DNA of 64,000 nucleotides from Stenogyne calaminthoides (GCA_037126765.1 JBBCBC010000009.1:28046870-28110869); one strand, 5' to 3'; shown: positions 1-12,823, numbered from the stretch's first letter. Numbers and translations are program-made. The notes: generated from the letters alone by a model not told the origin.

Positions 1-2256
1 ATACCCCTTATAGGGAGTATCTGAGTAAATGACATTGATAGCTTCTCTTGAATCCGACAAGATTGTGATAGTCTCTCGAGAGGTCGTGTTCCAGTAGGAG
101 ATCCCATCCATGATGGCAATAATTTCAGCAGCAAGGATCGATCCTGGTGGTTTGATCTTGTGATACTCGGGAGCGTGGGGGTTTCTCTCCTTGTCCAGTA
201 TAAAGAAGCCTACTGCAAAGGCCTTGGATGATTCTTTGTAGGCTGCGTCTACTTTCATAATGAAGTTATCCTGGGTACGATCTGTGTAGTATACCGACTC
301 CGAGTTGGGGGCCGGGTTGATTCCGAGTTTGAGATTTTCCTTTTCGTAGTGAAACTGCTCCAGGAATGCCTCAGTCCAGCTGGCATGGACTCTCCGCCTT
401 AGATGAGTTTCGCCTTTAGAGTGTAGAAAGTCACATCTCTCTTTCCAAACTCCCCACATCTTTGTGGCCACTTGTTCCAGTTCACCCTCGTCCAGGGTAA
501 GAATAAGATGGATGGCCAGGCAATCATCTGATATTCCTCTCGCTTTCTTTATAAGAGGCCACCACTTCGTTTTGTTCCAAGCATTTTTCACTCCCTGACA
601 AAAGAAAAGCACATGATTAGTATTTGCAATAGAATGTCCACATACCGTGCACCTGTGGTTACACGGGACGTGATGAGCAGCAAGGTTAGCTTCAGCAGCA
701 ATCGCCTTATGGGCTGTTTTTCACAGGAAGATTCAGACTTTGGGGGGATGTTCAGGTTCCATATTGTGGACCAAAAGGTATGAGTCTTACTGGATGAAGT
801 TATATCACTACTGTCGGAATTGGAGGGAGTTGTGTGAGTGTTCCAATAAGCAGATTTGACAGTAAAAAGACCTTTTTTTGTGTAGCGCCAGAAACGAGAG
901 TCGGATTGGCCCTGTTGATCTATGGGGATTTTTTTAATAGCTTGTGCTTCATGACTAGGAAAAAGGTTATCGATTCTCGACTGGTCCCATTCATGAGAAG
1001 GAGTGATGAGTTCATGTACTTTGATGTTGTTGACAAATGTGGAGCTGGATGTGATCTTTCCGGTGGAGAGTTCAGGAACCTAACGATCATTTGTAACGTG
1101 CACCTTATTTCCATCGTGAATTTTCCAAAAGAGACCCTCGGCAATGGTTGTTTGCTCCACATTAATGACCTCCAAATATAAGAAGGGTTTGACCCTAGGG
1201 TGGCTTCCATTATGTCAGTGTGTTTGAAGTATCTGGCTTTCAAAACTTTAGCAACCAGAGAGTCCGGGTACATGGTGATTCTCCAGATTTGTTTTGCAAG
1301 GAGCGCTTTATTGAAAGTGACCAAATACCGAAAGCCCATTCCTCCGCCCTCTCTTAAATTTGGTAAGCAATTTCCAATCCTTCCAATGAATCCTCTTGTC
1401 CTCCTGGTTACCTCCCCACCAGAATCTAGCACTCATCGATTCTATTTCCCCAAAAATGGAAGTGGGAATCCTGAAGCACGACATGGCATAGGTTGGTATA
1501 GCTTGGATAATGGATTTTAGGAGGATCTCACGTCCTCCTTCCGTGAAGAACTTATTTTTCCAACACCCCAGCTTTTTTGAGACTTTATCTCTTAAGTAGC
1601 CAAACTGTAGTCTTTTGCTCTCTGGTAGAAAGGTAGGAGACCAAGATACGTGTCATGGCCTTGGCAAATCTGAATTTGGAGGCTAACTTTGACCGAATCG
1701 ATATTGGCCTGGGTGGTATTCTTGCTAAAGGTAATGGCGGACTTGTCAAAATTGATAAGTTGGCCCGATGCTTTTTCATAATTTTTAAGGCATTTTTTAA
1801 CTGTCAGCACGTCCCTTCTGTTAGCCTTAAATAAAATCAAGCTATCATCTGCAAAGAATAGATGAGTGATAACCGGGCTTTCCCTGGCAACCCTGACCCC
1901 AGTGATATTTCCTGCTAACGCATTGGCGTTGAGTACTGAGGAGAGGCCTTGAGCCACCACCACAAAAAGGAATCGATAGGGGTCTCGCTTTCGAAGTCCC
2001 TGAAGGCATGACTTTTCCCGAGATGTTGTTGTTTACTCGGAAAGAGTAGGAAGGAGAAGTGACACATTCCATGATAAGATTAATCCACTTTGTGTCAAAG
2101 CCCATTCGAATCATGACTTTTTCAAGGTAGCTCCATTCAACTCGGTCGTAGGCCTTACTCATGTCCAGTTTAAGAGAAGCATAACCTTGTTTACTCTTGT
2201 TGTTTTTGAGCCAATGCACGCATTCGTACCCCAGGATAACGTTGTCCGAAATCAGA
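1..2256 (-). pseudogene. LINE (L1-type) ORF2, RT to RNase H part, broken
   Basis: Read on the minus strand, this is the downstream half of a plant L1-type ORF2. From 2256 down come the RT palm (LISDNVILGYECVHW, then LDMSKAYDRVEW), the catalytic FADDSLIL near 1860, the GGMGFR...FNKALLAKQ...WR connection region (1430-1100), a zf-RVT-like stretch (CTVCGHSIANTNHVLFFC, about 610-660) and an RNase H-like domain (KVDAAYKE, then LAAEIIAI, then LSDSREA) below about 260. The reading frame shifts at least between 1963 and 1990 and again between about 1440 and 1590, so no full protein can be made. The 3' end lies outside the window. The matching upstream half lies at 4045-5710, separated by an inserted LTR. 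Family assignment is firm; intactness is excluded. Confidence 0.9.
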
Positions 2257-4044
2257 TGATGGTCCCGGTGAAAAACCCATTTTGCGCGTGCGGAAGCAAA
2301 CATGACGTGCGATGCATATAAAAACAGGGGTGAAGGAATGGTGATTTCAGATTTTTGCGTTTTAAGCTCATGTGTTGTGTTTTGCTTATAATCGAATGCA
2401 TATGACAATATAAGAACATAAAGCAATAAAGAACACAACAAAGTATAGTGGTTCGGAGACTCAAGCTCCTACATCCACTCTCCTTGTTCCTAGGGAAATT
2501 CCTTCCAACTGGACTTATCACCCTCTCGGGTTCGCCTCTAGATATTTAACGAGCTCACACTCCAACGTGACTTATCACCCTCACTCGGGATTGCCTACCC
2601 TCCCTTTTGGGATTGCTAGATGTTTACCAAGTTCACACTCCAATCGGGACTTATCACCCTCACTCGGGATTGCCTACCCTCCCTTTCGGGATTGCTAGAT
2701 GTTTACCGAGTTCACACTCCAATCGGGACTTATCACCCTCACTCGGGATTGCTTACCCTCCCTTTCGGGATTGCTAGATGTTTACCGAGTTCACACTCAA
2801 TTACAAACTTAACCGACTGATTTGGGTAAGGTTTGTTTGGTTTCCAACTAGGTTGAGATTTTCCCTTACATTTGTTTAGCCTCAATGCTAAGGTTGGGAA
2901 AATCTCTCTAAGCTTAGGATACATCGTGGGTTGCTTAGATTGGACTCTAGAACACTCTTTGAATATATTTGTATATCTATAGACTTGTGTTCTATGGTGG
3001 GAATGCTTGACTATAAGGCTCTTGGCTCTGTAGTATCTTTTGCATATTCTCCACACTTAATTTGATGGAAGATCTTGTATTTATAGTGTGGATTTGAATG
3101 TTTCCGTTGGAGAGAATCACATTCAAATCCATACTATTCTTTGTATGTTCTGCAGCTTCTTCAGGCTGGTTGTCTTCCTCTCATTGGTCCACGTCACCGA
3201 TTCTAACTGGCTATATTCCTCGATTCCTCGCCTTGAATCATTCAGGATTTTCTCGAGTCTCAAAGTCTCCGCAGACATCTTGAAGTCTTGATTCTATCTG
3301 AGTCTTGAGTTTATCCGAGTCTCGACACTTGATTCAAATAGACTTCTCTTGGCGGACCTTGTCCGATCAGGCATATCGACACTTCAGCCGACCGAGTTCG
3401 GTTCTCTGAATCGAGACATCCCGACCTTCAGTCACTTTGACTCGAGCTATCCGATTTCTTCTTTGCACCGATCCGATCGGCTCATTGATCCGATCAACAA
3501 TTCTTCGAGATCAATATCTCGTGATAGCATCAGTCGATTACATTAGGTTTATCATATCGGTTTAGCACATCCGATCTCAATCACGCCCGATCTTGATCAT
3601 CCGCTTCATCTTCATATCTCGATCTCGATCACGTCGATCTCGTCGGTCTCATCTCGCTCCTCTTCGATCCGCAACCTTCTCTTGATCTTACGGTCAATTT
3701 CTTTTTGATCGGCTTTGTCCGCTCTTCCGATCACCATATCACTCGGTTGCTTCTTCCGATCATCGATCGGTCTATTCGGTCATCCGATCTTCCGATCACC
3801 GCTTAGCTTTTCTTCTCTTACGATTTTGCACATTTCATCGATTAACTTCGGAACTCATCTAACTCATCGATCTCGTCGGTCTTGTCTCCGACCTCATCGA
3901 TCTCGATCATCTACGTCTGATTTCGGTGAGTTCCCCCTCAATTTGTTCTCTCGTTCCCCCTCAACTTGTTATTTGTAAATTAGCTTCAATAACACAAGTT
4001 GATAATGTTTTGGCATAATTCATCAAAACTAAAATATCCCAACA
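2257..4044 (-). mobile_element. Solo LTR (family A) inserted in the LINE
   Basis: A 1788-bp block interrupts LINE ORF2 in the middle of the RT motif. It starts TGTTGGGATATTTTAG (minus strand, at 4044) and ends CACCGGGACCATCA at 2257. A perfect 5-bp duplication, TCAGA on the plus strand, flanks it at 2252-2256 and 4045-4049. Removing the block and one duplicate restores the LINE reading ...GRLISDNVILGY. There is no coding sequence, primer site or second LTR inside, so this is a solo LTR. A TATA-like CTATAAATACAAG lies near 3075-3090 on the minus strand. A related copy is at about 37320-38714. Superfamily is unproven; similarity to the family D LTR at 60802 suggests Copia. Confidence 0.9.
2521..2800. 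repeat. 79-bp tandem repeat within the solo LTR
   Basis: About 3.5 head-to-tail copies. The motif ATTGCTAGATG recurs at 2612, 2691 and 2770, giving a period of 79 bp. The last two units are nearly identical, and the unit nearest 2521 is degenerate. Each unit contains GTTTACCGAGTTCACACTCC and ACTTATCACCCTCACTCGGG. The array lies downstream of the LTR TATA box, in the presumed R/U5 part. Confidence 0.93.
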
Positions 4045-5710
4045 TCAGACGACCCTATATGAACGTACTTTGGTTAGGGTCAATAAGAGATCCAAGGACC
4101 CTTCGGAATCGGTAAGTAATAGCTCTGGCCACAATTTTATAGGAGACATTACAAAGACTGATCGGACGATAATATTTCAGTGATTTTGGCTCATTGACCT
4201 TAGGAATAAGGGTAATATTCGTCGGATTTTGACCGTACAACCCCTGTTCTCCATTAAGAATTCTGAGGCACCCCAAAGTGATATCCTCCCCGATTTCCCC
4301 CAAGGCATTTTGAAAAAATAGAGCTGTAAAACCGTCTGGCCCAGGGGCTTTAGAGGGGTTTAAATCAAAAAGAGCTTTCCTAACCTCCTCTCCCGAGAAG
4401 GGGTTCGTCAGGAATCTGTTCATTTCTTCTATAACCGAAGGGTGGATCGAGTCAGTGATGACTCTTATATCCTCCTCGGAGGGATTCTGGGAGCTGAAAA
4501 GTTTACTATAGAAGCCTTCAATGGTTTCCTCAATCTTCTTCTGTTCCGTTTGGAGAATTCCATCATCATCGAGGATTGACCTAATAGTATTTTTCTTTCT
4601 TCGATCTGAGGCCATCTTATGAAAGAAAGAGGCATTTCTGTCTCCGGAGTTAAGCCAATTAACTCTGGATCGTTGTTTCCAATGGGTTTCCTCTTGGAAG
4701 AGAAGTTTCTCCAACCGATTCTCAATAGAATTGATCTTTGGTCGGTCAAAACCGTGATCTTCATTATTCAAGAGTTTATTAAGAAGGGCACGAGTATCTT
4801 TGATTTGTCTTCCAAGATTACCCACAGAGCTCTTGGACCAGAATTTAAGGGACTCGGTCACTTTCGTTAATCTATCCCCCAACCCAGTGGAATTAGAGGA
4901 ACCCTTCCAACTATTGATCATAATGTTTTTATACTCCTCTTCGAAGATCCATTTGTGTTCAAATTTAAACGAAGAAAGGGTGGTATCAGATATAGATTGA
5001 TTATTACTATGTAATTTCAAAAGTATAGGCCGATGATCCGAGCCATAAAAATCAAGATTAACGGATAGAGCATCCGGAAACGTGGTAAACCATGAGTTGT
5101 TTACCTCAAAACGGTCAAGTCGGGCCAAAATGTTGTGATCTCCCGATCTCATATTATTCCAAGCAAATTTTGGACCCGTAGTTTTTACATCATAAAGATC
5201 AACTCGGCTTAGACCCGATTGAAATGCAGTCATATATTTAAAGGAACGGGCAATGCCACCATGTTTTTCCTTTTCATAACGGATTTCATTGAAATCACCT
5301 CCTACAAGCCAACTTTCAGAGGGATTAGAGTGAGTTCTTGAGATTTTATCCAACAATTCCCATGAAAGGTGGCGGAGGTTAAGGTTTGGGTTTCCATAAA
5401 AGCCCGTAAAGTACCATTTTTTACAATCGAAGATAATCGAACAATCAATATGGCCATGCGAGTAGGACAAAATAGAAACATCGAGTTTATCATTCCAAAA
5501 TAAAACCAGACCACCACTCTTGCCTATTGATTCAACACAGAAACAACTAGCGAAATTGAGACGCGTACAAAGTTTAGAAACACCAAACTTAGACAAATTA
5601 GATTCTGAAATAAAAACCAAATCGGGGAATTGGTCGAGGATAAGTCATTGAAGATTCTTGAATGTCCGTTGTCCCCCGAGGCCGCGGGCATTCCAGCATA
5701 TGCAACTCAT
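4045..5710 (-). pseudogene. LINE (L1-type) ORF2, endonuclease and start of RT
   Basis: The N-terminal part of the same LINE ORF2. The natural start appears to be the ATG at 5710-5708 (MSCICWNARGLGGQRT), the usual opening of plant L1 endonucleases. An in-frame TGA follows at codon 22, after which 520 codons stay open to 4055. Endonuclease motifs are visible: ISESN, VGGDFNEI and GSDHRPILLKL. The RT fingers follow (NPSKAPGPDGFTALFFQ, ITLIPK, YRPISLCNVSYKIVARAI) and end at DPNQSTFI, where a TAG and then the solo LTR interrupt. Endonuclease plus RT would nick target DNA and copy the LINE RNA at the nick. The nonsense codon and the insertion make this copy inactive. Confidence 0.92.
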
Positions 5711-6860
5711 GGCTGGTGGTGGGGTTGAGCCGAGTCAACCTCCGCCGAAACAACACTGTTGGTCTATGATGGATCTTTGGTCTGGGACAGCTCCTTCTTC
5801 CCGTCTCCCGATTAAAGCCAAAACCAGTGATGAATCTATAAAATTGGGAAGAATATCAGTTAAAATAAACCCGGAACTGGCCGAATCCGCTACCTGCGGT
5901 CATAATTGTCTCCCCGACTGGCACAGATGCTTGGGGAGGAAGAGCTCACTGCCTTAAAGCGAGAGAAAAAATTACAAAAACTTTGCAAGGAAATAAAATT
6001 GAGAAGAATACCTGTTGAAATAAACCCGGAACTGGCCGAATCCACCAACGGCGGTCGGAGTTGTCTCACCGACAAGCACAGATGCTTGGGGAGGAAGAGC
6101 TCACCCTTCCTTAAAGCGAGAGAAAAAATCGCTGGGGATTTTTTTGATTTGGGAGGCAATCTAATGCCTCAATTGTTCACAGTTTTGAGGGGCTTGAGGG
6201 TTTAAACTTTTGTAACAGCGTTTCCAAATCTTCTATTTAATTAATTGATGGTGGAAGGAGACGGATGAAAGGAGGAGGCAAAAACACGCAAAGAGACGGA
6301 TGTTAGCGACGGCGGTGCGAAGAGATAAATGGTCACTACGGCGGCACGAGGAGATGAACAGTAACGACGGCGTCGGGAATCCGTCAATGGAGAAAGGAAT
6401 TGAAGGAGGAGGAAGCTAGAAGGTTCCTCTTTTGTTGTACGTCGGCGTATGGACGTCACTAGGGTACAAGGGAGAGAGATGTTCAGGGGAAGAGAGAATT
6501 GGGGACCTTGAAACCCACACGGTTCTTCAATTTCAATCTTTGAGAATACCAAGTGATCCGCACGGAGGCGGCAGGAAGAACCACACGGCGGCGGCAGGAA
6601 GATCCGCACGGCGGCGGCAGATTAGATCTCACAAAGGAGCGGGAAAAAACCGCACGTAGGCGGCAGGGATGTCCACGCGGCGGCGGCGGAAGACCTCAAA
6701 AGGAGCAGAGTGGTGGATAATACCAAGTATACTAGTTATAACAGTGGACGGCGGCAGAAGGAAGGAGAGGGGAACGGCGGCGGGAGGAAGGAGATGGGCA
6801 GAGAAGGCGATGTCTATATACAGGCTCTATATGTACTTATTTACACAACTTTAATTACAT
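5711..6860 (-). other. Upstream (5') region of the LINE, no intact ORF1
   Basis: Beyond the ORF2 start on the minus strand I see no ORF1 (no DUF4283-like or CCHC zinc-knuckle protein). The stretch is purine/pyrimidine-skewed and rich in CGGCGG triplets (6290-6800), giving only low-complexity Arg/Ser/Pro reading frames. It may be a 5'-UTR or an ORF1-less LINE, or flanking DNA past a 5'-truncated end. The exact 5' boundary is not visible. Confidence 0.45.
5848..6145. repeat. 155-bp tandem duplication upstream of the LINE ORF2
   Basis: The stretch containing ATAAACCCGGAACTGGCCGA begins at 5865 and again at 6020, an offset of 155 bp. Both copies continue through CACAGATGCTTGGGGAGGAA and AAAGCGAGAGAAAAAAT. 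They differ by scattered substitutions and a few small indels. Confidence 0.88.
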
Positions 6861-6867
6861 GTCATTT

Positions 6868-7075
6868 TTTCAATTTGAGGCTTTTCGTCGGATGCTGTGA
6901 CTGGTCTGCCACGTGTATTTTTTTTTAACAGCCGTAATTTCAGTCATATAATTATTATTAAAAAAAAAACTTAAACTTAAAACAGAATTGACTGCAAGAA
7001 TTAGTCAAACACACTTAAAAATACACGTGACAGTCCAGTCACAATATTCGTCGGAAAGCCCCAAACTGAAACGGC
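6868..7075. repeat. Foldback (MITE-like) element
   Basis: Two inverted arms of about 55 bp each. The left arm (6868-6928) runs TTCAATTTGAGGCTTTTCGT to CCACGTGTATTTTTTT. The right arm (7017-7075) runs AAAAATACACGTGACAG to CGGAAAGCCCCAAACTGAAA. The spacer is AT-rich. It has no coding capacity, and no convincing TSD was identified. Confidence 0.7.
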
Positions 7076-8324
7076 AAAACGACGTTGTTCTGACCGATTT
7101 GAGACTAAATTGGACATTATCAAAATTATTGGGACTAAATCGACGATAAAAAAATCTACGAGACTAAATCTATTTGAAGCCAAAATTATGGGATCATTTG
7201 TGATTTAAACTCCAATGAAAATAACAGGTATTTTTTAGTTTTTACTACAGCTAATGTTCATCTCTTTCCACACTTTTATAGGAATCTTAAGGAAAAATAT
7301 TGGGGTGGTAGAAAAATTATAACTCCATCATAGAGCAACACAGCTTTAGATGCTTTTATTCCAAGGCTAAGTAATTCCATTCCATGCACTCTATCCCACC
7401 AAATTAAGGCCATGCCTCCTTTCCAATTAATGCTCCTTTACATGGAACTTCATCATAACAAATGCTACCTCTTTTTCACAACAACTAAATTTACTTTTTC
7501 TTCGTTACAAATAGAAAACCATTATGTCAAACCTGTACATCCTCATCATTATTTACTATATATGCATAATGCAACCTGCGAATTCTCATGTATAGGTATG
7601 CATGTATTATAGATACATGTGTGCTTTAAATAATGATTGCATCAATTTATAAAATTTTCATTTTTCTTATCATAGAAGTCGTATACATTCTTCATTAGCG
7701 GATTGTCACATTTTAATTTGGATAAATTAATGGAAACCCACGGTGACCCTTCGGAGGTGCTCAACCATGGATGGATTTAGAATTTAAAATTTAAAATATG
7801 ATAGATAATTATTATTATGTCAGTTTTATTTAGCCTTGTTTGTTCAGCAATAGGAGTTCAATTTTGTCATGTAATTGGATGGACATATTGAGTCGTAATA
7901 TGTTGATATTGTAACGATTGGAGTATCCTTGTAGTCCAACAGTGGACTCTTTTCTCATAAAAAAAGAAAAAGAAAAGTATATCACTTTTATGAACACTAT
8001 TACACTACAATATGAAATTAGATTTATATATACAACAATTACATTTATTTAATAATATGATAACATGCATTTATTATATCACTATATATTCATATAAATT
8101 TATACTATATATAATATTTTTACACACGCAAAGACGTCGAACTGTGTGGATAAATTAATGAGACAAAAACTTGTGTGAATTTAAATTCATGGTAACTCTA
8201 TTCTTTAAATATCTCTATTATATATGCAAATAAATTGTCACAATTATATATAAAATTATCACTATTAATTTAAAAGATAAAACATTTTTTTAAATAGTGA
8301 TAATTTTTTTACACAATTATTTTA
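7076..8324. other. Intergenic, no gene seen
   Basis: AT-rich DNA with short random ORFs only (longest 66 codons, 7412-7612, no recognisable domain). Repeated phrases such as GGGACTAAAT near 7130 suggest old transposon remnants. Confidence 0.6.
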
Positions 8325-8470
8325 TGAGATACACTTGCGTGAGATGGTCTCATGATGAGACGGAACATAATTTGAGCATTGCCGCTTTAATATTTTTAGA
8401 GGGTTGGGTGTTGATTTGTGCTAAATTGTACCACGTCTTATGCATGAAACCGTCTCATGCAAATTTTTGT
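8325..8470. repeat. Dispersed repeat with GAGACGGTCTCA-type motifs (copy 1)
   Basis: This 145-bp stretch is homologous to 21119-21254. Shared segments include ACACTTGCGTGAGATGG / ACACTTATGTGAGACGG, the phrase CATAATTTGA, and a conserved second half with TTTGTGCTA. Terminal GAGAC/GTCTC motifs suggest a short non-autonomous DNA transposon. TSD not established. Confidence 0.6.
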
Positions 8471-8480
8471 CTTATTTTAT

Positions 8481-8733
8481 GCTCCCTCCATCCCAGATCA
8501 GTTTTCACAATTGACTTTTACACGCGTTTTTGCGAGCGAGTTTTATATTAGTAATTGAAATGATAAAGTGACTTTTAAGAAGGGGTATGATAGATGAGGG
8601 GCTCATCTATCATACCCCTTCTTATCATACCCCTTCTTAAAAGTCACTTTATCATTTCAATTATTAATACAAAATTCGCTCGCAAAAATGCGTATAAAAG
8701 TCAATTATGAAAACCGATCTGGAACGAAAATAA
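8481..8733. mobile_element. Stowaway-like foldback MITE
   Basis: A near-perfect foldback of about 250 bp. The left arm starts CTCCCTCCATCCCAGATC, matching the plant Stowaway (Tc1/mariner) terminus CTCCCTCCGTCCC. It proceeds through GACTTTTACACGCGTTTTTG and AAGTGACTTTTAAGAAGGGG. The right arm is the reverse complement, ending GATCTGGAACG. The loop near 8600 contains a duplicated ATCATACCCCTTCTT. The right terminus has diverged, so the expected TA TSD is only approximate. Confidence 0.82.
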
Positions 8734-10889
8734 TACACAATAATAATGGAGTTTATATATAAATATGGTTCACGGGTACTCTACTAATAAATCATTTGGA
8801 AGCCTCCTTAATTACCCAAGGAAATAGGTAGAGACCACATGTGATGTGATATCAGCTTTTGAGGATGAGAGGCGACCCTATATAACACGCTCTGCCTCCC
8901 TTATAAAATATTATGTCAATTCCTAGTGTCCTACAAATAACAAATTTCATTAATTAATAAAATTGCTGAAGTCTAATTTACTATTTTTACTCAACTTAAC
9001 TGAGGCGTGAATTTTAATAAATCATCAATTTTTAGTTATATCGCTCAACTTTTTTAAATCCAAAATCTGAAGAATTTCAGAGTAAAACGGGGAGAAATTT
9101 TTAGATTAAGGAGTGTTTGATTGAGAGGTCTGAGAGATAGGAACGAGAAAGAAATGACAGATGATGTTTGAATTTAAGGTTTGAACAAAATGAAGGAAAA
9201 ATAATTAAATATGTGTGTTCTGGTTGAAAGAATAAAATTAATTAATAATAGTGGTTTATTCACTCACAAGAATCAAACGTTACTCATTTTCATTCCCTCG
9301 ACAAACCAAACGTCTCCTAATTAAGTTCTAATATGCATGTTTATGTTTAACTTAATTTAGAAACATTGCAATTCAAAACTCTGAATTTTTGTTTTTTCTC
9401 TCTGAATTCAAGATTTAATTTTAAAAGAATTTCATCTCGATTCAATGCCTGGTATATTTCAATACAAATCACACAAGACGACATCAGGAGGCGACTTAAT
9501 TACAATTACATATCTAATTTTTTTGGTCATTGCGTGTACCTAATTGGAAATTTGAGGGGAAAAAAAACTTAAAATCACGTCTCGAATTTTTTTAAAAAAA
9601 AAAAGGAAAGAAGAAGCATCGAATAACTTGTTTCTAAAATAATGATCTAAATCGATTGAATCTTAATTTAAAAATTGGAATTGTTCTGAAATTCTTTCCA
9701 TGCAATAATGAGGGTCTAGTTTTCTTATTCGATTTTTTTTTTATATCCCTTCTAATATGTTTTTATATAGCCTCCTTTGTTGTGGGGGAGCTAGCTAGTG
9801 TAACATCTTCACTAAATTGGAAGGATTACCTTCATCACGGTTCAGAATTCTCTTTTTTAGTGGTCCAAACAGTCGTTACCAATTCAAAATTTTAATTGCT
9901 ATAGTAATAGAGATATTGAATCTTCAATTACAATTATATAATATTTTTTTAAGTAAAAAATGTACTCCATCCGATTGCACAAATAAATAAATTTCTTTTT
10001 TGTTAGAATCAACCAAAAAAAAAAAAAAAGACTGAAGTATGAGGTTTTTTGGGGATATATCTATTGTCTAGGGATAAACTTGAAATAATTAAAGTTGGAT
10101 TATATTTAACCTCCAAAAAAACAGTATATGTACTATGAACACATTATTAAAGCGATGCAAATAACTCCATCATCATATATCGACTCTTTGGTAGTAACAT
10201 ATTTCGTCATTAACTTCGGTTTAAATCTTTTGCATGAACATAGTTTTTGGCCAATATACATTAGCATTAATATATATCATATAGACATGTTGCACTGAAC
10301 TTATTGAAAAAAAAATTCAGAACCACAGTCACACTTTGAAGTTATATATGCAAATTTCGAGGAATATATTAGTAGAAACATTGTAGTACGTTAACAAAAT
10401 GGAAATAATTAGTATTTTAGTAGTAATTGGGCCGGGAGAAATAAGAGTGGAGTCAACTGTAGAGAATGTTGCAGTGGGTGGGGGGCACATGCCTGCAAAA
10501 CCGATTGTCCCTCCCTCTTAATTAACAACCTATATACATAACACCACGTCCCTCTGTTCAATTTAATGCCTTTACAGGAAACACAATCATGCATGCCTAA
10601 ACCCCCCCAATATTTATTTCTTTATAGTTAATTCTCCTCCCTTAATTTTTTTTCTCGAAACAACCTCCCTTAATTAATTATTAATCTTATATATTTATAT
10701 ATATATTACCAATTATACCAATCTTATCATACTCTCATCATATCTTAATCCGGGCCCCTCTATCTACCGTTATCATTATGTATGCCCTAATATATCACAT
10801 TTACATCCCATTATTTGTTTTCAACAACAATTCTTTTATCCTTCAACTCCAGTATTTGCATAAAAATTACTACTAAAATGAATTATTTA
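8734..10889. other. Intergenic, no gene seen
   Basis: AT-rich sequence with homopolymer runs and no ORF above 80 codons with recognisable content. Nothing supports an exon chain. Confidence 0.55.
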
Positions 10890-11150
10890 TGGCCCTTTTG
10901 GTTTGACTTGGGAATGATAATAATAATGGGTATCATTGAAGGATTAATCGCTAAAGGTTATTGATTACATAATTACATTGTTATTGCTTGATTAGAACAT
11001 CAACAATGAATACCATGTGAGGTGGGTTGAGTGAGTGAGGGTAATCAATTGTTCACTTCTATTTTTTACTTGTGTATCAAAGTTATTAAGTCACATCAAT
11101 AGAAGTGATTTCCATTACCCACTTCTGTTACCCCCAAACCAAGCGGACCC
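10890..11150. mobile_element. Tourist-like MITE
   Basis: A 261-bp element flanked by TTA on both sides (10887-10889 and 11151-11153), the TSD of PIF/Harbinger elements. Left end TGGCCCTTTTGGTTTGACTT; the right end reads CCAAACCAAGCGGACCC. The ends are imperfect inverted repeats of the GGGCCCGTTTGGTT type. It shares internal phrases (GGGTATCATTGAAGGATTAA) with the element at 11833 and with sequence at 25540. Confidence 0.78.
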
Positions 11151-11832
11151 TTAATTAATCTCATGAATTGTCTCTTAATTAAAGACAAATTATTTTTATT
11201 CCTAGTCATAATATTGGGTATTGGAACCCCACATATGATACTATTTCCGTCCCATGGGGACTTAAACACTGAAAATAACACGCAAATCAAGTAAAATGAG
11301 TTTTAGTGAATTTAAGTGAAATAAAATAAGAGTATTATAAGTGTATTAACATTATGTTTATTTTTATTTTAAAAATATTTAAATAATATTGAAAAGTTCA
11401 AATAAAATAAGTATTCAAATAATTTTATTGCCGAAACGATTATATGCATGTGTGTGAAGTGAAAATGTTTGTACTGAAGTAGCTAGTGTGGATTTTTGGA
11501 GATGGTGTAAGAGAAAGTAGAATTGTTGCAGATGTATGTCTGTAACCTGAATCCGAGGAGGCGTGGAAATATGTAAAATTGTCATTATGTCCACTCCAAT
11601 AGTAACCCACCATACCATCCATTTCTCGTCTCTCTCTCACACACACCCACTCACATTTTCATTTTTTATTTTTTTTTTGACGGACTCACATTTTCATATT
11701 TAGATGAGGAAATGTTTGGGTACTTTGTTACAACAACGAACGTTAACTTGTGTTCATTTACAAAAGATCTTTCAGATTCAATTCATATAGAGTTGGGTAA
11801 AAATCTTCCGATTGATGTTTATGAAACATTTA

Positions 11833-12055
11833 AGATCCATTTAGTATGAGTTAAGAATGATAAAAATAATGAATATTATTGATGAGTCAACCACTATGTT
11901 TTTATTAATTGCATTGATGTTGTTTGATTATAAAATTAATAATAAATATCATGTAAAGATGACTGAGTATTAATTGCTTATTTATATTCTTATTATTAAA
12001 ATTATCAAGCTGTATTAATGAGAATTATATTCATTATCCCAAATCAAGCGGATCC
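11833..12055. mobile_element. Tourist-like MITE, second copy
   Basis: A 223-bp relative of the preceding MITE, flanked by TTA at 11830-11832 and 12056-12058. Left end AGATCCATTTAGTATGAG; right end CCCAAATCAAGCGGATCC. The order of internal motifs matches the copy at 10890-11150. Confidence 0.75.
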
Positions 12056-12823
12056 TTATTTTCAAAATAAAGCATTCTCGAATATTCCAATTAAAGGGCA
12101 CCTCTATTAATGAAGGTAATTACAATATTGGATAATTGCCTAAAATAGAGAGAGAAGAAAACACCATTGATGAGTATGGTGCAAAAGAAAGAAAAAAAAA
12201 GTTGAGGTAAAAAGATATATGATAATGATACTATTAATTTCCAAAACCACTTTAATATTTAGAAAAAAACTACAAAAATAACGATATTAAAATTTTCCTT
12301 TTTGGCGTTTATGTAGAATTCACTCTAGAATTAACTCAATGTGTTTCAACACAAAGGGAAAAAAAGTAAGGGTATGTTTGTTTCAACTCACCCGAATGGA
12401 CTTAGAACTTTGAAAATCATGTCTCATGATAGTTTGAGATTTAAATTAGACTTCAAAATCATCTCCTATAAAGTACACCTACACCCCCATTTTTTACAAA
12501 ATTCAATACAATTATATCACTAATTTTCTCACTCTCAACACAATATAATAATACCATACCAATCATTATTAAACATTGATTTGACATAAAAGTAAAATCT
12601 CATCCTATCAAAATCTCAAAATAAACACATATTTTTTACTATTCACAAAGACTTTCAAATCCATAGGATTTCGAAGTCATGTCTTCCTCCGAACACCAAA
12701 ATCCCGATACGGGACTAAATTGAAACATGTGATATATACGGGATCTTTTCAATAAAGGTACAAAGTTACGGGACCATTTTGATTTAAATCCCTGGTTTGA
12801 AAGTAAGAGAAAACCACTGTTTT

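Noticed and set aside
2521..2800. Direct repeats that might suggest a CRISPR-like array
   Set aside because: Units are contiguous 79-bp tandem repeats without spacers, inside an LTR of a plant genome.
7840..7975. A-rich tail after TTTTCTCATAAAAAAAG suggesting a second SINE
   Set aside because: No A/B boxes and no flanking duplication found.
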